From Sphingomonas sp. BK345 (GTDB lineage: Bacteria; Pseudomonadota; Alphaproteobacteria; Sphingomonadales; Sphingomonadaceae): 64,000 nucleotides of DNA. Under the pieces are notes generated by a model, which was not told the origin of the DNA, did no database searches, and saw only the letters and a list, made by a program, of their open reading frames with translations. This document shows, in pieces, positions 24,973 to 33,762 of this stretch. The first letter of the stretch is position 1, and each line of letters begins with the position of its first letter. The position numbers and the translations under genes are program-made. The stretch spans positions 124,001 to 188,000 of the forward strand of contig NZ_JACHZX010000005.1 in NCBI RefSeq assembly GCF_014193845.1, given 5' to 3'.

Positions 24973-26901
24973 TTCCAGCGCGAGGTCGCCGCCGGCATAG
25001 CCCGTTACCACCAGCACGGGCAGGTCGGGGCGGCGGCGGTGGACCTCGGCGGCGAGCTCGGCGCCGTTCATCCGCGGCATCATGTAGTCCGTCAGCACCG
25101 CATCGACCGACAGGCCGTCGTCGAGAGCGGCGAGCGCCGCGGCGCCGTCGCCCGCCTCGGCGACCTGATGGCCGAGATCGCGCAGCATCTCGGCGGTGCC
25201 GCTGCGCACCAGATCCTCGTCGTCGACCAGCAGCACCGCGAGCGGGCGGGTCTCGGCGATCGGTCCGCCCTCGCGCTGGCGCGTGCCGGTCTCTGCGTCG
25301 CGCTCGGCGACGGGCAGGTAGAGGTCGGCCCGCGTGCCCTGGCCGGGCTTGCTCGTCATAACGAAGGCGCCGCCGAGCTGCGCGGCGAGTCCGTGAACCA
25401 TCGACAGGCCCAGGCCGGTGCCCTTGCCGCGCTCCTTGGTGGAATAGAAGGGCTCGATCGCGCGCGCGAGCGTCGCCTCGTCCATGCCGGTGCCGGTATC
25501 GATCACGGCCAGCCGCACATAGGCGCCGGGCGCGAGGCGGAGAGCGGAGCCTGGCCCGACCGCCTCGGTTGCGGCGACCACGGTGAGCCGACCGCCCTCG
25601 GGCATGGCGTCGCGCGCGTTGACGCATAGGTTGAGCAGCGCGAGTTCCAGCTGATTGGGGTCGGCCAGCGCCGGCGGCAGGTCGTCGGGCAGCACCAGCT
25701 TGAGCTCGACCCGCCCGCCGACCGAGCTGGCGATCAGGTCGCGCATCCCCTGGACCAGCGCCGCGGTATCGACCGCGCGCGTCTCCAGCGCCTGGCGTCG
25801 TGCGAACTGGAGCAGGCGCTGCACCAGCGTCTTGGCGCGCTCGGCCGACTGGAGCGCGCCGTCGATCAGCCGCGCCGCGCGCGCGTCCTCGGCGTAGCGT
25901 TTGCCGAGCAGGTCGAGCGCGCCCGTGATCGGGGTGAGCAGGTTGTTGAAATCGTGCGCCACGCCCCCGGTGAGCTGACCGATCGTCTCGAGCTTCTGTG
26001 CCTCGTGCAGCTGCGCCAGCGCCAGCTCACGCTCGTCGATCGCGGCGGCGACGCGGCGCTCCAGCGTCTCGTTGAGCTCACGCAGCGCGATCTCGGCGCG
26101 CTTGCGCTCGGTGACGTCCTGGAAGATCACCGCCACCTCGCGCCGGCTCGCCGGTTCGACGCGGAAGGCGGCGAGTTCGAGGTGGCGCCGCGTAGCGACC
26201 AGCTCGCGCTCGAAGCGGATCGCCTCGCCGCTGGTCAGCACGCCACGGTAGAGCTCGATCCAGCCCTCGGCCTCGTCGCCGACCATGTCGCGCACCTTTC
26301 GCCCGACGACGTTCGCGATGCCGGTATGGCGCTCATAGGCCGGGTTGGCCTGGACATGGACATAGTCGCTCAGCGGTCCGTGCGGCCCATCGAGGAACTC
26401 GATGACGCAGAAGCCCTCGTCCATTGTGTCGAACAGGGTGCGCAACCGCGCCTCGCTCTCGCGAATCGAGACGAGCCGCGCGCGCGCCTCATACTGCCGC
26501 CGCCGCGCGCGGATCGCGGCGCGCGCGAGGCTGATCAGGGTGGTCGGGTGAAAGGGGCGCTCGAGGAAGGTGACGTTGCCGAGCAGCTCGAGGTGGCGCA
26601 CCGCCGCGGGATTGCGCTCCAACCCGCCGCCGCGGCTGGTCAGCAGGATGAAGGGCAGGTCGGACCATTCCTCCTGCTCGCCGATCCAGTGCGACAGTGC
26701 GCGCACGTCGGCGGTGGCGATCGCCTCCTCCGTGACGATGGCGTAGCCGGCGCCGCGATCGAGCTCAGCGATCAGGGCCAACAGCATGTCGCAAGCGCGC
26801 GCCTCCAGCCCCGCCTCGGCGAGCATCTCGGTCGCCACCGCCGCGTCGCGGCCGCGTGGAGCCAGTACCAGCGCGCGCTCCGAGAGCGTGCTGCGCTTCA
26901 C
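24868..26901 (-). CDS. Hybrid sensor histidine kinase
   Basis: A 677-residue soluble kinase. Residues 1-130 look like a degenerate receiver domain (ILLTSRGG, FLERPFHPTTL) without a clear phospho-Asp. A PAS domain follows (LRTLFDTMDEGFCVIEF to DVTERKRAE). The HisKA helix has GQLTGGVAHDFNNLLTPITG, and the ATPase domain has N box LNLCVNARDAMP, DTGTGMD and GKGTGLGLSMV. The C-terminal receiver is VLLVDDEDLVRSG with acceptor Asp in DAVLTDYMMPRMNG. No membrane segment. The ATG overlaps the stop of the KaiC-like gene by four bases, so kinase and ATPase are made together. Confidence 0.93.
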   Translation of the reverse strand: MKRSTLSERALVLAPRGRDAAVATEMLAEAGLEARACDMLLALIAELDRGAGYAIVTEEAIATADVRALSHWIGEQEEWSDLPFILLTSRGGGLERNPAAVRHLELLGNVTFLERPFHPTTLISLARAAIRARRRQYEARARLVSIRESEARLRTLFDTMDEGFCVIEFLDGPHGPLSDYVHVQANPAYERHTGIANVVGRKVRDMVGDEAEGWIELYRGVLTSGEAIRFERELVATRRHLELAAFRVEPASRREVAVIFQDVTERKRAEIALRELNETLERRVAAAIDERELALAQLHEAQKLETIGQLTGGVAHDFNNLLTPITGALDLLGKRYAEDARAARLIDGALQSAERAKTLVQRLLQFARRQALETRAVDTAALVQGMRDLIASSVGGRVELKLVLPDDLPPALADPNQLELALLNLCVNARDAMPEGGRLTVVAATEAVGPGSALRLAPGAYVRLAVIDTGTGMDEATLARAIEPFYSTKERGKGTGLGLSMVHGLAAQLGGAFVMTSKPGQGTRADLYLPVAERDAETGTRQREGGPIAETRPLAVLLVDDEDLVRSGTAEMLRDLGHQVAEAGDGAAALAALDDGLSVDAVLTDYMMPRMNGAELAAEVHRRRPDLPVLVVTGYAGGDLALELPQLAKPFRRADLAGALAALTSGGKVVRLAERRR

Positions 26902-28385
26902 GCGTCCTCGCGCGCGAGCAGCGTGGGTTCGCCGAGCAGCTCTGGGACGCCGCGTAAGATACCCTGGAAACCGACGAGCGGCTCGCCGAGTGAGACGCCG
27001 CGCGCGCCGATCTGATACTCACGGATTGAGTTCTCGTGTGATCCGGTGCGTTTCTTGACGACCGAGATAGCGCGGCGAACTTGCCCGAGCGCCTCGAAAT
27101 AACGCAGCAAAATCACCGTATCGGCGAGATAGGTGACGTCCACCGGCGTGCTCATGTCGCCGACCAGCCCGTGCTGCGCCACGGTGAGGAAGGTCGTCGC
27201 GCCGCGGCGATTGAGATATTGCAGCAGCTCGTGGAGGTGGAGCACCAGCGCCTGTTCGCCCGGCATCGAGGTCTGATAGCCGTTGAGGCTGTCGACCACC
27301 ACGGTCTGCGCGCCGTGCTGCTCGACACAATGCCGTACCCGTGCCGAGAACTCGCCCGGAGTCAGCTCCGCGGCGTCCACCTGCTCAAGGGTGAGCTGGC
27401 CGGCCGCGACCATCGCCGCCAGATCGATTCCGAGCGCCAGCGCGCGCTGCACCAGCAGGCCGATCTCCTCGTCGAACACGAACATCGCGGCGCGCTCACC
27501 CCGCGCCACCGCCGTCTTGATGAAGGTGAGCGTCAACAGGGTCTTGCCGGTGCCCGCCGGGCCGAGCACCAGGATACTGGAGCCGCGCTCGATGCCGCCG
27601 CCGAGCAGGTTGTTGAGCTCCTGGGTGTCGGTGGTGACCACGTCGCGGGTGAAATCCACCTTGTGCTCGGCCGAGATCAGCCGGGGGAAGACCTGTACGC
27701 CGCCCGTGGCGATCGTACTGTCGTGGTAACCGCCGCGAAAGCGTCGGCCACGGTATTTGATCACGCGCAGACGACGGCGCTCGGCACCATAATCGGGCGC
27801 GAGTTCCTCCAGCCGGATCACGCCATGCGCGACCGAGTGGACGGTCTTGTCGTTCGCGTCAGTGGTGAGATCGTCGAGCATCAGGACGGTCGCGCCGCTT
27901 CGCGCGAAGAAATGCTTCAGAGCCAGGATCTGGCGGCGATAGCGCAGCGAACTCTGTGCCAGCAGCCGGATCTCGGACAGGCTGTCGATCACCACGCGAT
28001 CGGGCCGTGCGCGCTCGAACGCCGCGAAGATGCGCCGGGTCGTTTCGCCGAGCTCGAGGTCGGACGAGTAGAGCAGGCTCTGCTGCTGCTCCTCGTCGAG
28101 CAGGTTCTCGGGCGGCACCAGTTCGTAGATGTCGATCCCGGCGAGGTCCCAGCCATGCGCCCGGCCGGTGGCGCGCAGCTCGTCCTCGGTCTCTGACAAC
28201 GTCACGTACAGGCAACGTTCGTCCAGGGCCGCCCCCGTGATCAGGAACTGCATCGCGATCGTGGTCTTGCCGGTGCCGGGGCTGCCCTCCACCAGGAAGG
28301 TACGCGCGCGTTCCAGCCCGCCGCTGAGCACGTCGTCAAGCCCCGCGATCCCGATCCGCGCGTCACCTGCGCTAGTTACTGGCAC
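26898..28385 (-). CDS. KaiC-like double RecA-domain ATPase
   Basis: A 495-residue KaiC-family protein with two RecA domains. Domain I: Walker A GSPGTGKTT, Glu pair in TLSETEDE, Walker B VVIDSLSEI. Domain II: GPAGTGKTL, FVFDEEIG, VVVDSLNGY. At the place of the cyanobacterial phosphosites Ser431-Thr432 it has Thr-Tyr (DVTYLADTVILLRYFE); the end GSHENSIREYQIG is also KaiC-like. The GTG at 28385 is preferred because GGAGG lies five bases upstream; a GTG at 28421 is possible. Upstream partner of the hybrid kinase. No KaiA or KaiB is present, so a clock is not implied. Confidence 0.92.
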   Translation of the reverse strand: MPVTSAGDARIGIAGLDDVLSGGLERARTFLVEGSPGTGKTTIAMQFLITGAALDERCLYVTLSETEDELRATGRAHGWDLAGIDIYELVPPENLLDEEQQQSLLYSSDLELGETTRRIFAAFERARPDRVVIDSLSEIRLLAQSSLRYRRQILALKHFFARSGATVLMLDDLTTDANDKTVHSVAHGVIRLEELAPDYGAERRRLRVIKYRGRRFRGGYHDSTIATGGVQVFPRLISAEHKVDFTRDVVTTDTQELNNLLGGGIERGSSILVLGPAGTGKTLLTLTFIKTAVARGERAAMFVFDEEIGLLVQRALALGIDLAAMVAAGQLTLEQVDAAELTPGEFSARVRHCVEQHGAQTVVVDSLNGYQTSMPGEQALVLHLHELLQYLNRRGATTFLTVAQHGLVGDMSTPVDVTYLADTVILLRYFEALGQVRRAISVVKKRTGSHENSIREYQIGARGVSLGEPLVGFQGILRGVPELLGEPTLLAREDA

Positions 28386-28501
28386 GTTGTCCTCCGCCCG
28401 TGTCGGCACGCACCCTAGCACAGCCGCGCGGTGAGGGTAGCGCCAGGGCGTTGAGGGGGATCAAGCCAAGGGAGAGGGGTTCAGGCGTCGATCCTAACCG
28501 C

Positions 28502-28627
28502 ATGCCGGGGAGGGGGACCGCCGTGCGCAGCGCGGCGGTGGAGAGACCTTCACCGGCGCGTACGCCGAAGCCCCCTCTCCACCACCGGCCGGCGGCCGGC
28601 GGTCCTCCTCCTCGTGTCGCGGAGGAT
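28502..28627. repeat. Paired inverted repeat (family D)
   Basis: Arm one (ccggggagggggaccgccg, 28506-28545 region) faces arm two (gccccctctccaccaccgg to gtcgcggaggat, 28568-28627), with about 25 bases between. It makes up most of the gap between the KaiC-like gene start and the fucD end. Same family as 1-92 and 62588-62728. Confidence 0.8.
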
Positions 28628-28641
28628 CATAACAGGCCAGC

Positions 28642-29916
28642 TCAGCCGTGGCGGTACGCCACCAGCGTCTCCGGCCGCATCTCGATCGAATAGCCCGGCG
28701 CGGTCGGTGCCTGATAGGCGCCGTCTCGGACGACGCAGGGCTCGAGGAAATGCTCGTGGAGGTGGTCGACATATTCCGCCACGCGTCCCTCTACGGTGCC
28801 AGAGAAACAGAGATAGTCGATCATCGCGAGATGCTGGACGTACTCGCACAGCCCCACGCCGCCGGCGTGCGGGCAGACCGGCAGCTCGGCCTTGGCCGCC
28901 ATCAGCAGCACCGCCAGCACCTCGTTGACGCCGCCAAGGCGACAAGCGTCAATTTGCACCACGTCGATCGCGCCCTCGGCGATGAACTGCTTGAACACGA
29001 TGCGGTTCTGGCACATCTCGCCGGTCGCGACCCGGACCGGGGCGACGCCGCGGCGGATCGCGGCGTGGCCGGCGACGTCGTCGGGGCTGGTCGGCTCCTC
29101 GATGAACCAGGGCCGCGCGAAGGCGAGCGCGTTGACGTGATCGATCGCCTGGCCGACCTCCCACACCTGGTTGGCGTCGATCATCAGCACCGCGTCGTCG
29201 CCGATCGCGCGACGCGCGATGCCGACGCGGCGGACGTCGTCGTCGAGGCTGACGCCGACCTTGAGCTTGACGTGGCGGAAGCCTTCGGCGATCGCCTCGC
29301 GGCACAGCCGCTCGAGCTTCTCGTCGGAATAGCCGAGCCAGCCCGCCGAGGTGGTGTAGCAGGGGTAGCCCGCGCGCTCGAGCTCTGCGATGCGCTGTTC
29401 CTTGCCCGCCGCGCGCGTGGTGAGCAGCGCCAGCGCCTCCGCCTCGGTGATGAAGTCGGTGAGGTAGGTGAAGGGTATCTGTCGCACCAGCTCGGCCGGC
29501 GTCATCTCCGCGACCAGCCGCCACAGCGGCTTGCCCGCTTCCTTGGCGAGCAGGTCCCACACCGCGTTGACGATCGCGCCGGTGGCGAGATGGATCACGC
29601 CCTTGTCGGGGCCGACCCAGCGAAGCTGGCTGTCCCCCGTGACGCGACGCCAGAAGGCGGCGCCGTCGGCACGCACGGTGGCGAGGTCGAGCCCGACAAC
29701 CAGCGGGCGCAGCGCCTCGATCGCGGCGCAGCACAGGTCGTTGCCGCGCCCGATCGTGAAGGTGAGGCCATGGCCTTCGAGGCCAGGCGTGTCGGTCTCG
29801 AGGATGCAATAGGCCGCGGAATAGTCCGGATCGGGGTTCATCGCGTCCGAGCCGTCGAGCGAGGCCGAGGTCGGGAAGCGCAGGTCGAGCACCTGCAGGC
29901 CGGTGATCACGGTCAT
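28642..29916 (-). CDS. fucD: L-fuconate dehydratase
   Basis: Enolase-superfamily enzyme that dehydrates L-fuconate to 2-keto-3-deoxy-L-fuconate. The 424 residues start MTVITGLQVLDLRFPTSASL, typical of the FucD group. Catalytic features are the Lys pair in HVKLKVG, metal ligands in LMIDANQVW, FIEEPT and ATGEMCQN, and the general acid/base His in CPHAGGVGLCEYVQH. Length and motifs agree with the Xanthomonas enzyme family. It is 290 bases after the IclR gene; the gap holds a hairpin at 30128 and a possible operator half-site (gctaccaatg near 30003). Part of the fucose locus to 41302. Confidence 0.94.
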   Translation of the reverse strand: MTVITGLQVLDLRFPTSASLDGSDAMNPDPDYSAAYCILETDTPGLEGHGLTFTIGRGNDLCCAAIEALRPLVVGLDLATVRADGAAFWRRVTGDSQLRWVGPDKGVIHLATGAIVNAVWDLLAKEAGKPLWRLVAEMTPAELVRQIPFTYLTDFITEAEALALLTTRAAGKEQRIAELERAGYPCYTTSAGWLGYSDEKLERLCREAIAEGFRHVKLKVGVSLDDDVRRVGIARRAIGDDAVLMIDANQVWEVGQAIDHVNALAFARPWFIEEPTSPDDVAGHAAIRRGVAPVRVATGEMCQNRIVFKQFIAEGAIDVVQIDACRLGGVNEVLAVLLMAAKAELPVCPHAGGVGLCEYVQHLAMIDYLCFSGTVEGRVAEYVDHLHEHFLEPCVVRDGAYQAPTAPGYSIEMRPETLVAYRHG

Positions 29917-30127
29917 GCCGCCGCCTTTGTCACGTGCGCGCCGGTCGCTGCGTTGCGATAGCCCAGAATGATGCCGCCTCCCCCTGCTGGTTTGTTCGCA
30001 GGTGCTACCAATGTTCAAGGGTGCGCACAACGGGGATGAGGGCGCCCGCACGATCACCGGGGTCATCCTGCACTCGTGTCACGATACAGCCGCGATCGCC
30101 TCGCGTGCAGAGAATGCGGCACCGTGG

Positions 30128-30148
30128 ATCCTGAGGCAAGCTCAGGAT
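30128..30148. repeat. Short perfect hairpin ATCCTGAG-gcaag-CTCAGGAT
   Basis: Eight-base arms around a five-base loop, between the IclR and fucD genes. Similar isolated hairpins of this dispersed kind (see 31131) appear in other intergenic gaps. There is no T run, so a terminator is doubtful. Confidence 0.6.
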
Positions 30149-30206
30149 GACGCCGGAAGCGGAGGCGGTGCAAGCGGCGCGGACGGAGGAGGGCGGCGGC
30201 CACCGC

Positions 30207-30995
30207 TCAATAGAGCCGGCTATCCGCCTCGACGAGCTGCGCCGAGATCGCGTCCGCCGCCTCGCGCACCGACCTGGCGGCAGCGCGTGGCAGCAGGTCG
30301 GCGCCGATCTTCTTGAGGAACGGCACGGTCAGCGCCGCTGCCGCCGCCCCGCCGCGCATCACCGGCGCGGAGATGTCGGTGACGCCGGTGACGAACGGGC
30401 TAGGCGTCAGCTCGACACGGCGCTCGCGCACCGCGTCGGCGTGCGCGCGGAAGGTGGCGAGCTCGTCGGGTGAGAGTGGCGGGTCGAGCAGCGCCTCCCA
30501 GCGACGCCGCACGTCCTCGGGCTGGAAGGCGTAGAGCACCGCGCCCGAGGCGACCTGCGCCAGCGGCTTGCGATAGCCCACGCGAACCGAGAAGCCGAGC
30601 TGCTCGCTCGATTCCATCCGTGCCACCACCACCATCTCGCCCAGCGTGTGCAGCGCGAGGTGGCAGGACTGCTGGATGTCGAGCGACAGCTGCCGCATCA
30701 CCGGCAGCGCGACCTCGACCAGGCTCTGCGTGCGCGGCTGCTTCATGCCGAGCGAGAACAGCCGGTCGGTGAGGAAATAGCCGTCGTCGCTCGGGTCCTG
30801 ATCGAGGTAGCCGCGGAACTGGAGCACCTGCACCATGCGGAACAGCTCGCCGTGGCTGCGGCCGAGCCGGTTGACGATCGCGGTGAAGGTGAGGGGACTG
30901 GGCGCGGCGGCGAGCAGCTCGAGGATGTCTAGTCCCTTCTCCAGCGCGGGCGCGCGGTAGCGGCGCTCGTCCTCGCCCGCGCTGTCCTCGATCAT
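30207..30995 (-). CDS. IclR-family transcriptional regulator
   Basis: The 262 residues have an N-terminal winged helix (residues 15-75: APALEKGLDILELLAAA, LTFTAIVNRLGRSHGELFRMVQVL). A GAF-like effector domain follows with SCHLALHTLGEMVVVARME and [24 protein letters not shown] preceded by a GGGAGGGGGGA stretch. It lies between the GH31 and fucD genes in the same direction, so it is the best candidate regulator of the fucose locus; the ligand would be fucose, fuconate or a keto-deoxy acid. All of that is inferred from position. Confidence 0.92.
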   Translation of the reverse strand: MIEDSAGEDERRYRAPALEKGLDILELLAAAPSPLTFTAIVNRLGRSHGELFRMVQVLQFRGYLDQDPSDDGYFLTDRLFSLGMKQPRTQSLVEVALPVMRQLSLDIQQSCHLALHTLGEMVVVARMESSEQLGFSVRVGYRKPLAQVASGAVLYAFQPEDVRRRWEALLDPPLSPDELATFRAHADAVRERRVELTPSPFVTGVTDISAPVMRGGAAAAALTVPFLKKIGADLLPRAAARSVREAADAISAQLVEADSRLY

Positions 30996-31130
30996 CGGCG
31001 TCCCCCCTCCCGTGGCGCGCGTCGGCGCCTGTCAGACGCTGTGTAGGCGGGGGAGGGGGCGCGCGGTCAAGGACTTCGTCGCGACGAGCGAGCGGCGCCG
31101 ATCTGGGGCGATGTCTTTCCCCCGCACCGT

Positions 31131-31153
31131 CATCCCGGACCAAGTCCGGGATG
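31131..31153. repeat. Perfect hairpin CATCCCGGAC-caa-GTCCGGGATG
   Basis: Ten-base perfect arms with a three-base loop, in the 207-base gap between the GH31 stop and the IclR start. This is a dispersed repeat unit of the cgtcatcccgga...tccgggatg kind. It could also slow read-through of GH31 into iclR. Confidence 0.7.
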
Positions 31154-31202
31154 GCGGCGGCGATGGAAGCGGCGATTGTCGTGCTCTCAGCGAAGCGCCG
31201 CG

Positions 31203-33530
31203 TTACCGCCCCACCACCTTCACCAGCCCCGCCACCGGCTGGCCGGTCGGCAGCGCGCCCGAGGCGGTGAGCCGGCCGGCCGCCTCGTCCCAGCGCAGCG
31301 TCGCGCTGCGGCCGCCGTTCTTGCGATAGGCCTCGGTGGTGCCGTCGTCGTCGTACAAGAGCGCCGTCGCGTCACGGCCCGGGAACACGCGGACCTCGGC
31401 CAGCGCCTGCTTCTCCGACGTGTTCGCCACCGGCGCGCCGATCGGCACGATCGAGCCCGCGCGGACGAACAGCGGCATGCGCTCGATCGGCGCGGCGGCG
31501 TCGATCCACTGGCCGCCGGCGTGCTTCTGATTGGTCCACCAGTCGTACCAGTCGTTCCCCGCAGGAAGATAGACGCGGCGGCTGGTCACGCCCTGCTCGG
31601 TCACCGGGGCGACAAGGAAGGCGGGGCCGAACATATACTCGTCGCCGACGGTGGCCACCTGCGGGTCGCTCGCGAAGTCCATCCACAGCGCGCGCATGAA
31701 CGGCGCACCCGTCTCGTAGGTGGTCCGTGCCAGCGGGTAGATGTACGGCAGCAGCGAGTAGCGCAGCTTCGACCAGCTCGCCAGGATCGGCTCGGCGGCG
31801 GCGCCATAGTCCCAGATCGCGGTCGCCGGGCGCTGCCCGTGAATGCGCAGCGTCGGGGTGAAGCTGTTGTACTGGAACCAGCGTACGAAAAGTTCGGGAT
31901 AATCCGGATAGTTCGCGCCCATTGCGGTGGCGCCCGCCGGGCTGAGCAGCGGTGCGTGCGCCGGTTTGCTGCTGCCGGGATATTGCCAGCCGCCGGTGTC
32001 GCTCGACCAGAGCGCGATGCCCGAGGCGGTCATGTTGAGACCGGTCGGCACCTGGCGGCGCAGCGACTCCCAGGTCGACTGGATGTCCGACGACCAGAAC
32101 AGGCAGCCGTTCGCCTGCGTGCCGAGATAAGCCGCGCGGCACAGGATCATGTTGCGGAAATCGGGACGATCGCGCCGCGATCCCTCGGCCGCTCCGTCGG
32201 TGTGGAGCAGCGGGAAGACGTTGTGGTAGCGGTCGCCCGATCCGATCGAGTAGAAATAGCCGTCGGGCACGAGATCGGGCTCGGTCTCGTCGAGCCAGAG
32301 ATAGTCGAAGCCCTGGCTGAGGATGTTGTCGCGCACCTTGCCCCAGAACCAGCCGCGCGCCGCGGGGTTGGTCGAGTCGATCAGCGCGCCGGCGCGGTCG
32401 GAGCGCACCGGCAGGCCGTCCACGGTTTTGCCGTCGGCGTCCTTGAGGAACCAGCCTTTCGCGTCCAGCTCGTTGAAGTAGCGGCTCTCCTTCTCGAAGC
32501 GCGGCCAGATCGAAATGATCGAGTGGAGGCCGCGCTGGTGCAGCTCGCGGTTCATGCCGGCGGGATCGGGGAAGAAGTTCCGGTCGATGTCGAGCTGGCC
32601 CATCCGGGTCCAGTGGAACCAGTCGAGCACCATCATGTCGAGCGGGTAGCCGCGGCTGCGATAGCCGTCCGCCACCGCCATCAGCTCCTGCTGGCTCTCG
32701 TAGCGCGCCTTGGACTGGATCAGCCCGAACGCGGCTTTGGGCGGCAGCGGGGTCTTGCCGGTCAGTTTGGCATAGCCGGCGTAGAGCTCGTCGCTCGACT
32801 TGCCGGTGATGACGAAGAAGCTGACCCGGTCGCCTACCTCGCTCTCGAAGCGGGTCTGGCCGTGGATCCCGGGTGAGACCCGGGTGGCGGAGGGATTGTC
32901 CCACACGATCGCGTAGTTGCGGCTGGAGACGAGGACGGGCACGCAGACCTGCTCGCCCGCGGGCGCGTCGTACCAGTGGCGGCAGTCGATCGTGCGCCCG
33001 CGCAGGTCGAGGATCCCCTCCTGGTTCTGACCGAGCCCGTAGAAATGCTCGTTCGGATCGGCCTCGAAATTGGCGCCGGCGAGAAAGGTCTTCTCGCCCG
33101 AGACGGTGTGCGGCGCCATCGACCAGCCGCCCATGGTGATCGTGCGCCCGTCGGCGGTGGTGATCGCCACCGAGACCGGCGGCAGCGAGGGGGCGAAATA
33201 GCGCTGCATCTGGCTCGGCGCGGCGGGCCAGGGCTGCGCCTTGACGGTGACGCTCAGTGCGCCCGAGGCGAAGACGTCGCCCGCCTGGGTGGTGCTGTGC
33301 GACCAGCCCGCGGCGTCGGCGGCGGCGCTGATGCCGTAGCCAGGCTTGCCGTCGGCCTGGTCGCGCTCGGTGGCGATGGTGACGCGGACGATATTGGGGG
33401 CATAGGGCTCGACCGCGACGAGGCTGCCGTTGCGATCGACCGTGGCGACCGGCTCGGCGACCGCCTGCGTGCCGAGCGCGAGCAGCCCGAGCGGTAGCGT
33501 CCGCGCCCAACGCGCCGTCCTGCGGTTCAT
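31203..33530 (-). CDS. Glycoside hydrolase family 31 protein, secreted
   Basis: A 775-residue exported GH31 enzyme (alpha-xylosidase or alpha-glucosidase type). Signal peptide at residues 1-26 (LPLGLLALGTQAVA). N-terminal beta domain, then the barrel with FGLIQSKARYESQQELMAVA, MMVLDWFHW, and the nucleophile Asp in FDYLWLDETEPDL. The acid/base Asp is in ALWSSDTGGWQYPG, and the C-terminal beta domains follow with LPAGNDWYDWWTNQ. Start at 33530 follows GGGGAAAGACG. Position in the fucose locus suggests it trims a fucose-bearing glycan such as xyloglucan. The linkage cleaved cannot be read from sequence. Confidence 0.9.
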   Translation of the reverse strand: MNRRTARWARTLPLGLLALGTQAVAEPVATVDRNGSLVAVEPYAPNIVRVTIATERDQADGKPGYGISAAADAAGWSHSTTQAGDVFASGALSVTVKAQPWPAAPSQMQRYFAPSLPPVSVAITTADGRTITMGGWSMAPHTVSGEKTFLAGANFEADPNEHFYGLGQNQEGILDLRGRTIDCRHWYDAPAGEQVCVPVLVSSRNYAIVWDNPSATRVSPGIHGQTRFESEVGDRVSFFVITGKSSDELYAGYAKLTGKTPLPPKAAFGLIQSKARYESQQELMAVADGYRSRGYPLDMMVLDWFHWTRMGQLDIDRNFFPDPAGMNRELHQRGLHSIISIWPRFEKESRYFNELDAKGWFLKDADGKTVDGLPVRSDRAGALIDSTNPAARGWFWGKVRDNILSQGFDYLWLDETEPDLVPDGYFYSIGSGDRYHNVFPLLHTDGAAEGSRRDRPDFRNMILCRAAYLGTQANGCLFWSSDIQSTWESLRRQVPTGLNMTASGIALWSSDTGGWQYPGSSKPAHAPLLSPAGATAMGANYPDYPELFVRWFQYNSFTPTLRIHGQRPATAIWDYGAAAEPILASWSKLRYSLLPYIYPLARTTYETGAPFMRALWMDFASDPQVATVGDEYMFGPAFLVAPVTEQGVTSRRVYLPAGNDWYDWWTNQKHAGGQWIDAAAPIERMPLFVRAGSIVPIGAPVANTSEKQALAEVRVFPGRDATALLYDDDGTTEAYRKNGGRSATLRWDEAAGRLTASGALPTGQPVAGLVKVVGR

Positions 33531-33574
33531 CGTCTTTCCCCTCCGATTGATATGACGGCTTTTGCCCAAGTGAA

Positions 33575-33608
33575 CGTTATCGCTCAAGCGCTTTTCGGTA
33601 GCGGTACC
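33575..33608. promoter_or_regulatory. Possible operators between GH31 and BKACE genes
   Basis: Two LacI-type-looking sites lie in this divergent gap: CGTTATCGCTC near 33576 and the near-palindrome GGTAGCGGTACC at 33597-33608 (one mismatch). A related half-site (ggtagc on the minus strand) occurs before fucD near 30003. No LacI gene is in the window, and IclR proteins use other sites, so the binding protein is unknown. Confidence 0.35.
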
Positions 33609-33762
33609 ATCGCGTTGCCGTGCGGGCGGACCGTCTTGAGCTAGCCGCCCCGGCCGCACCGGCGGACCGGGCGAGGAGCGTTCCTAGAAGAGGACTGGCG
33701 CGTCATCGGGTCGCGGTCGCTCCCGCGTGCCGCGCCTCAGAATAGAGGAAGGGCGCAGCCGC

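Noticed and set aside
26898..28385. A circadian kaiABC clock
   Set aside because: Only a KaiC-like protein is present; KaiA and KaiB are absent and the phosphosite pair is altered.
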